A stretch of DNA of 19,925 nucleotides from JAUWBF01 sp043815125 (GTDB taxonomy: Bacteria; Verrucomicrobiota; Verrucomicrobiia; Opitutales; Opitutaceae). Each line of letters opens with the position of its first letter. Within the stretch, counting starts at the first letter, position 1. The notes below the pieces were generated by a model. It ran no database searches. It saw nothing but the letters and a program-made list of their open reading frames with translations, and was not told the origin of the DNA. The translations under genes were made by a program, and so were the position numbers. Of the stretch, positions 15,440 to 19,925 are shown in pieces. The stretch covers positions 1-19,925 of the forward strand of contig JBDRJH010000398.1 in assembly GCA_043815125.1 (NCBI GenBank), given 5' to 3'.

Positions 15440-17515
15440 GTGACCCGACGTTTCCTGCTTCTCGCCCTCGCCCTCCCCGCCCTCGCGTCCCTCCAGGCCG
15501 CGGACAAACCCCAGCTGACCGCCCTCCAGACCCGGCTCACGCCCGACGGCACCGTCTTCAGCGGCGACGCCAAACTGGTCCAGGGCGACTTTGTCCTCAC
15601 CGCCGAGACGATCACCTACAACCCCAAGACCGAGATCGCGGTCGCCACCGGCGAAGTCGTGCTCACCCACACCAGTCGCCGCCTGCTCGCCGACGAGATC
15701 AGCTTCAACGTCGCCGACCAATCCTACGAGGTCAGCCGCTTCCTGCTTGGCCAGCCGCCGTTCTTCGCCGAGGGCACCGCCGTCACCGGCAACCCCGACG
15801 GGCTCTCCCTGCAGGGCGCGCGGATTTTCTATGACGAGCCCGGCCGGCTGACGCCCTCGCTCAACGTCGCCGAGGCCCAGGTCGTCACCGGCGACAGCGT
15901 CACCATCGGCGGCGGCACGCTCCAGGTCGGCACCGTCCCCGTGTTCGCCACCCCCGGTTTCAAGCGCTCCCTCGACAACCCCCTCGCGCCCGAGATCACC
16001 GCGCGTGTCGGCTCCGACTCCAACCTCGGTGTCTTTGTCGAAGCCGGCCTGCTCTCCCCCTTCTCCGAACGGTTCAGCGCCGGCGGCAACCTCGGCCTCT
16101 ATTCCGACCGCGGCGTGATGTTCGGCCCCGCCGCGAAATATGACACCTTCAACGGCGCCGACACCGGCCTCGCCGGTTCGTTCACCACCGGCTACATCAA
16201 GGACCAAGACCCCTTCGGTGCCGACATCCTGGCCGCCCCCCTGCCCTCCGACCGCGGCTTCGTGGAATGGCAACACCGCCAGACCCTCTCGCCCGGCCTC
16301 ACCCTCAACGGTGAACTCAACTATTGGTCCGACTCCGAGATCGTCCGCGACTTCCGCACCGACGACTTCCGTCGCGTGCAGACCCCCGACACCTGGTTCG
16401 AGACCACCCTCGCCCGCGACAACCACGTCGTCTCCGCCTTTCTCCGCGCCCAGCCCAACGATTACCACCGCATGCAGGAGCGTCTGCCCGAGGTGCGCTT
16501 CGACGGCCTTCCCATCCAGATCGGCGCCGGCATTTACCACCGCCTCAACGCCAGCGCCGCCGTCCTCCGCGAGGAAGACCCGATCGGCGTCGTCGCCACC
16601 ACCCGCAGCGAGCGCGTCGACGCCTACTACTCCCTCACCCGCCCCTACTCGCCCCGCGAGTGGCTGACCATGACCCCCGTGCTCGGCGGCCGGGCCACCC
16701 ACTACAACCGCGCCGTCGGCCGCGATCACTACACCCGCCTGCTCGGCGAGGCCGGCTTCGACGTCGAGCTGCGCGCCAGCGGCCTCTACGACGTGCAAAG
16801 CGAGACCTGGGGCATCAACGGCCTGCGCCACCTCGTCACCCCGAAAATCTCCTACCGCTACATCCCCGAGGCCGACAACGGTCGCGCCTTCATCCCCGCC
16901 ATCGACCGCCGCATCTTCGACACCTATCTCCAGCCGCTCGGCCTCGGCAACCGCCGCAACATCGACGACCTCGCCGCCACCAACACCCTCCGCCTCGGCG
17001 TCGACAACGTCCTGCAAACCCGCGCCAAGCACTACGGCTCCCGCGACCTCGTCGCCCTCGCGCTCGCCACCGACGTCTACTTCGACTTCAAGCCCGGCAC
17101 CGAAAAGACCTCCCCCCTCCACGCCGCCCTCGTCATCACGCCCGCCGAGTGGCTCAGCTTCGACCTCTATCAACGCTACACCGTGCAGACCGGCGTGCTT
17201 GAGGAGATCAACACCGGCCTCACCCTGCGCGACGCCGACGTCTGGAGCCTGCGCCTCTCCACCCACTTCCTCGAGAACGCCACGCCCATCGAGGAATACA
17301 TCGCCGACTACCAGCACCGCCTCAACGAGATCTACGCCTTCTACGCCTCCGTGCGCTACGACGCCATCCGCGGCAGCTTCATTGAGCAAAGCTTCGCCAT
17401 CCGCCAGCGCCTCGACCGCCTCTGGACCATCGGCTATGTCGTCAGCTTCAGCGAAGGCGCCACCCGCGAAAGCGAGCTCGCGTTCTCCGTGCGCGTCGAG
17501 ACCGACTCCTTCTAA
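15440..17515 (+). CDS. lptD: LptD-like LPS-assembly outer-membrane protein
   Basis: LptD inserts lipopolysaccharide into the outer leaflet of the outer membrane, receiving it from the LptA bridge. I chose GTG 15440 because it gives a clean signal peptide (TRRFLLLALALPALASLQA, cleavage about residue 20). The upstream ATG 15338 would place 34 unrelated residues before it. Of 691 residues, about 30-200 form an OstA/LptA-like beta-jellyroll (GTVFSGDAKLVQGDFVLTAE, AVATGEVVLTHTSRRLLADE). The remainder is a beta-barrel with the LptD hallmark GLRHLVTPKISYRYIPE. It ends in a typical outer-membrane terminal Phe (VRVETDSF). It is shorter than E. coli LptD (about 784) and has no cysteine at all, so it cannot form the NTD-barrel disulfides of E. 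coli LptD. It leads a run of + strand genes, with rsmB 21 bp downstream. Confidence 0.87.
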   Translation: MTRRFLLLALALPALASLQAADKPQLTALQTRLTPDGTVFSGDAKLVQGDFVLTAETITYNPKTEIAVATGEVVLTHTSRRLLADEISFNVADQSYEVSRFLLGQPPFFAEGTAVTGNPDGLSLQGARIFYDEPGRLTPSLNVAEAQVVTGDSVTIGGGTLQVGTVPVFATPGFKRSLDNPLAPEITARVGSDSNLGVFVEAGLLSPFSERFSAGGNLGLYSDRGVMFGPAAKYDTFNGADTGLAGSFTTGYIKDQDPFGADILAAPLPSDRGFVEWQHRQTLSPGLTLNGELNYWSDSEIVRDFRTDDFRRVQTPDTWFETTLARDNHVVSAFLRAQPNDYHRMQERLPEVRFDGLPIQIGAGIYHRLNASAAVLREEDPIGVVATTRSERVDAYYSLTRPYSPREWLTMTPVLGGRATHYNRAVGRDHYTRLLGEAGFDVELRASGLYDVQSETWGINGLRHLVTPKISYRYIPEADNGRAFIPAIDRRIFDTYLQPLGLGNRRNIDDLAATNTLRLGVDNVLQTRAKHYGSRDLVALALATDVYFDFKPGTEKTSPLHAALVITPAEWLSFDLYQRYTVQTGVLEEINTGLTLRDADVWSLRLSTHFLENATPIEEYIADYQHRLNEIYAFYASVRYDAIRGSFIEQSFAIRQRLDRLWTIGYVVSFSEGATRESELAFSVRVETDSF

Positions 17516-17536
17516 GTCCCGTCACTCCCGCCCGGC

Positions 17537-18694
17537 GTGAGCGTTTCCCACAACCAGCGCCGCATCCTGCTCGGCATCCTCGCCAAACTCCGCCCCCACT
17601 GGCGGCGCGACCGCAACCTGCCCGCCCGCCTGCAACCCCTGCTCGCCGACCGGCGCTTCGGCTCGCGCGACCGCCGCCTCTACCGGGAACTCGTCTACAC
17701 CGCCCTGCGCATCCTCCCCTGGATCGAGGACGCCGACGAAAACACCGTCGTCGCCCGCATCGCCGGCCACTGCCGCGCCACCCCCGACACCCGCCTCTTC
17801 CGCGAAGCCTGGTCGCCCGCCGAACCCGAGCCCCTGCCCCTCAACGACCTGCTTCCCGCCTGGATCGGCGACGAGTGCCCCGCCGCCCGCCACCCCGCCG
17901 AACTCGCCGCCCTGCTCCGCCGCGCCCCGCTCTGGCTCCGCCTGCAAACCGACGACCCCGACGCCGTGCTCGCCGAATTCAACGACCGCGGCTGGACCCC
18001 CGATCCCTCCCCCGCGCTCCCCGATGCCTGGCGCGTCGACGACGACGCCGCCGTCGACCAGACCGACGCCCATCGCCTCGGCCGCGTGGAGATCCAGGAC
18101 CTCGGCTCCCAATTTATCCTCGCCAGCCAGGACATCGCCCCCGGCGGCCGCTGGCTCGACGCCTGCGCCGGCGCCGGCGGCAAGACCCTGCAACTCGCCC
18201 GCCTGCTCGGCCCCGCCGGCCACGTCGACGCGCACGACATCCGCCCCGCCGCCCTCGCCGAGCTGCGCAAACGCGCCGAACGCGCCGGCCTCGCCAACAT
18301 CGCCACCCCCGACCGACTCGCCGACAGCTACGACGGCGTGCTCGTCGACGCCCCCTGCTCCGGCACCGGCACCTGGCGCCGCGCCCCCCACCTCAAGTGG
18401 ACCACCACTCCCGCCGACCTGCGCGCCGCCGCCCGGCTCCAAGGCGAACTGCTCGCCCGCTTCGCCGCCCGCGTCCGCCCCGGCGGACGATTGATCTACG
18501 CCACCTGCTCGCTCTGTCGCACCGAGAACACCGCCGTCGCCGCCGCGTTCGCCGCCGCCCACCCCGACTTTGAAATCGCCCCACCCGCCCGCACCTTCGG
18601 CTTCGCAACCGACGAGACCGGCGGCCTCCCCATCCTCCCCGCCCGCCACGACACCGACGGCTTCCACGTCGCCGCCTGGATCCGCCGCGCGTAA
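17537..18694 (+). CDS. rsmB: RsmB/NOP-family 16S rRNA (cytosine-C5) methyltransferase
   Basis: A SAM-dependent methyltransferase that makes 5-methylcytosine in rRNA; RsmB acts on 16S C967 in E. coli. It has 385 residues. The N-terminal part (about 1-150) is helical and NusB-like (RRILLGILAKLRPHW, DRRLYRELVYTALRI). SAM motif I is WLDACAGAGGKTLQLARL from about 206. The two catalytic cysteines are Cys274 in VDAPCSGTGTW and Cys324 in YATCSLCRTEN. Their 50-residue spacing equals Cys325/Cys375 of E. coli RsmB. GTG 17537 is 21 bp past lptD and there is no Shine-Dalgarno. The exact target base could differ, since RsmB and RsmF share these motifs; the length and NusB-like domain favour RsmB. Confidence 0.9.
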   Translation: MSVSHNQRRILLGILAKLRPHWRRDRNLPARLQPLLADRRFGSRDRRLYRELVYTALRILPWIEDADENTVVARIAGHCRATPDTRLFREAWSPAEPEPLPLNDLLPAWIGDECPAARHPAELAALLRRAPLWLRLQTDDPDAVLAEFNDRGWTPDPSPALPDAWRVDDDAAVDQTDAHRLGRVEIQDLGSQFILASQDIAPGGRWLDACAGAGGKTLQLARLLGPAGHVDAHDIRPAALAELRKRAERAGLANIATPDRLADSYDGVLVDAPCSGTGTWRRAPHLKWTTTPADLRAAARLQGELLARFAARVRPGGRLIYATCSLCRTENTAVAAAFAAAHPDFEIAPPARTFGFATDETGGLPILPARHDTDGFHVAAWIRRA

Positions 18695-18738
18695 TTCTTC
18701 GTTGCCAGCGACGCCCCGCCCCCAACGCTTTTCCGACC

Positions 18739-19548
18739 GTGGTTCCCGACGCCGATTACCGTATCAAGCTGCCCGTCTTTGAAGGCCCGCTCGACCTCCT
18801 GCTCTTCCTCATCAAAAAGAACGAGCTGGACATCTACGACATCCCCATCGTCTCGGTCACCCGGCAATACATCGAGGTGCTCCACTCCCTCAAGGAGCTC
18901 GACCTCGACATCGCCGGCGAGTTCTTCGTCATGGCCGCCACTCTCATGGAGATCAAGAGCCGCATGCTCCTGCCCCGCGGCCAGGCCGCCGCCTCCGAGA
19001 ACGGCGACGACGACGCCCTCGACCCCCGCTGGGAACTCGTCCACCAGCTCCTGCAATACAAGAAGTTCAAGGAAGCCGCCGCCAAGCTCGACGAACTCTC
19101 CCGCTTTCAGCACGACATGCTCGCGCGCCACGTCTCGGAACTCGCCACGCCCGAGTCCGACCGCCCCCTCAAGCCCACCGACCGCATCGAGCTCTGGAAC
19201 GCCTTCAACATCGTCCTGCGCCGCCTCGCCGAGAAACTCGTCGTCGGCCAGATCCAGGACGAGCAGGTCACCGTCTCCGACAAGATGGAGGAGCTGCTTG
19301 TCATGATCCGCACCCGCAAGGAATTCGTCTTCAGCGAACTCTTCGAACACGGCCAGGTCACCGTGCGCGTGCTCGTCGCCACCTTCATCGCCGTGCTCGA
19401 GCTCACCCGCCTGCGCAAGCTCCGCGTCAGTCAAAACGAAGCCTACACCGACATCCTCTGCACCGCCGTGCCCGACGACGATCCCGGCCCCATCCTTTTG
19501 GAAAACCAACTTGAAACACCCGCCGAAGCCGGCACGTTGACCCCGTGA
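18739..19548 (+). CDS. scpA: Segregation and condensation protein A (ScpA kleisin)
   Basis: The kleisin subunit that bridges SMC heads and binds ScpB in bacterial condensin, needed for chromosome organisation. At 269 residues it is the typical length. The N-terminal signature YRIKLPVFEGPLDLLLFLIK is classic ScpA, followed by ELDIYDIPIVSVTRQYIEVL. Next is EFFVMAATLMEIKSRMLLPR. The C-terminal winged-helix part has KEFVFSELFEHGQVTVRVLV and FIAVLELTRLRKLRVSQ. Between them is an acidic spacer, SENGDDDALDP. GTG 18739 is 44 bp past rsmB. Its stop overlaps the next start (GTGA, 19545-19548), implying translational coupling. Confidence 0.95.
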   Translation: MVPDADYRIKLPVFEGPLDLLLFLIKKNELDIYDIPIVSVTRQYIEVLHSLKELDLDIAGEFFVMAATLMEIKSRMLLPRGQAAASENGDDDALDPRWELVHQLLQYKKFKEAAAKLDELSRFQHDMLARHVSELATPESDRPLKPTDRIELWNAFNIVLRRLAEKLVVGQIQDEQVTVSDKMEELLVMIRTRKEFVFSELFEHGQVTVRVLVATFIAVLELTRLRKLRVSQNEAYTDILCTAVPDDDPGPILLENQLETPAEAGTLTP

Positions 19549-19811
19549 GCAAACGCCCCGACAAGCCCTCCCCCCGCAAGCCCGCCGCCAAGGCCGGCCT
19601 GCTCGGCGTCGGCCTCGACAACACCGACGGCCACAAACGCGTCACCAAGGGCGAGCAGTTCGTCCTCGTCGGCGGCTCCGCCGAGACCCACGAGCGCATG
19701 ACCGAGACCACCGTCAAGACCTTCGAGGAGCTCAAACGTCGCGACAAACAGCTCGCCAATGTTGACCCGCGCGAACTCGCGGAAATCATCCACAAATCCA
19801 CTCCCCGCTGA
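19545..19811 (+). CDS. Small conserved-looking protein of unknown function
   Basis: 88 residues, starting at a GTG that overlaps the scpA stop by four bases, so its translation is probably coupled to scpA. The N-terminus is Lys/Pro-rich and probably disordered (KRPDKPSPRKPAAKAG). It is followed by a short ordered segment, GEQFVLVGGSAETHERMTET, and a charged amphipathic helix, KTFEELKRRDKQLANVDPREL. There are no membrane segments, cysteines or metal motifs. I do not recognise a family. The composition and position argue for a real gene and suggest a link to ScpA or chromosome maintenance, but this is only context. Confidence 0.72.
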   Translation: MSKRPDKPSPRKPAAKAGLLGVGLDNTDGHKRVTKGEQFVLVGGSAETHERMTETTVKTFEELKRRDKQLANVDPRELAEIIHKSTPR

Positions 19812-19824
19812 TCCCCTTTCCCCT

Positions 19825-19925
19825 ATGAACGAAGAAACCCCCAAGCCCTCCGAATCCAACGCGGCCCCCGTCAACCCGGTGCCGCCCGCGCCCGGCCCCG
19901 CCGCCGGCGCCACCACGCCGCCCCC
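19825..19925 (+). CDS. Start of a Pro/Ala-rich protein (3' end outside window)
   Basis: ATG 19825 opens a frame that runs off the window. The 33 visible residues (MNEETPKPSESNAAPVNPV, then PPAPGPAAGATTPPP) form a disordered Pro/Ala-rich leader. It lies 13 bp after the 88-residue gene on the same strand. scpB often follows scpA, so an ScpB with an extended N-terminus is one candidate, but the visible part is uninformative. Confidence 0.55.
   Translation, partial: MNEETPKPSESNAAPVNPVPPAPGPAAGATTPP

Noticed and set aside
15389..17389. - strand open frame of 666 codons opposite lptD
   Set aside because: Antisense shadow, Gly/Val/Glu-rich. The + strand has a signal peptide, LptD motifs and a terminal Phe.

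Overview
The window is GC-rich (mid-to-high 60s % by eye), gene-dense bacterial DNA. The gene set includes a 2-oxoglutarate dehydrogenase operon, a class B style PEP carboxylase, a bacterial GlgB, LptD (so an outer membrane) and ScpA. It also has very few Shine-Dalgarno sequences, and its short gaps carry many hairpin repeats. Together these suggest a Gram-negative of the Verrucomicrobiota, possibly Opitutaceae. That placement is inferred from overall protein character, not from a marker comparison.

Region 1 (1-4797, + strand): the end of the E1 gene, then E2 and E3 of the 2-oxoglutarate dehydrogenase complex, then a DUF4256 protein. The E1/E2 and E2/E3 gaps are each filled by a different long palindrome. 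A third type of short palindrome sits twice, in frame, in the two flexible linkers of E2.

Region 2 (4798-6965): a REPIN-like double hairpin, an Ohr/OsmC peroxidase on the - strand, and divergent leuB. leuB is split by one extra C in a run of five C and ends at a textbook intrinsic terminator.

Region 3 (6966-10240): a - strand two-helix membrane protein with a long Ala-rich coiled coil, then about 640 bp with no gene that is a mosaic of short hairpins and repeats. A visibly less GC-rich patch follows, with a small membrane protein, a probable decayed gene and a MITE-like inverted repeat. This is the accessory-looking part of the window.

Region 4 (10241-15301, - strand): ppc followed by glgB, linking anaplerotic oxaloacetate supply and glycogen branching in one probable transcription unit.

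Region 5 (15440-19925, + strand): lptD, an RsmB-type rRNA methyltransferase, scpA, a small conserved-looking protein and the start of a Pro-rich protein. All are tightly spaced or overlapping, so probably one operon.

I found no tRNA, rRNA, CRISPR array, complete insertion sequence or obviously new defence or biosynthetic system. The strongest unusual signal is the reuse of dispersed hairpin repeats, both as intergenic palindromes inside the odh operon and as coding sequence for E2 linkers.
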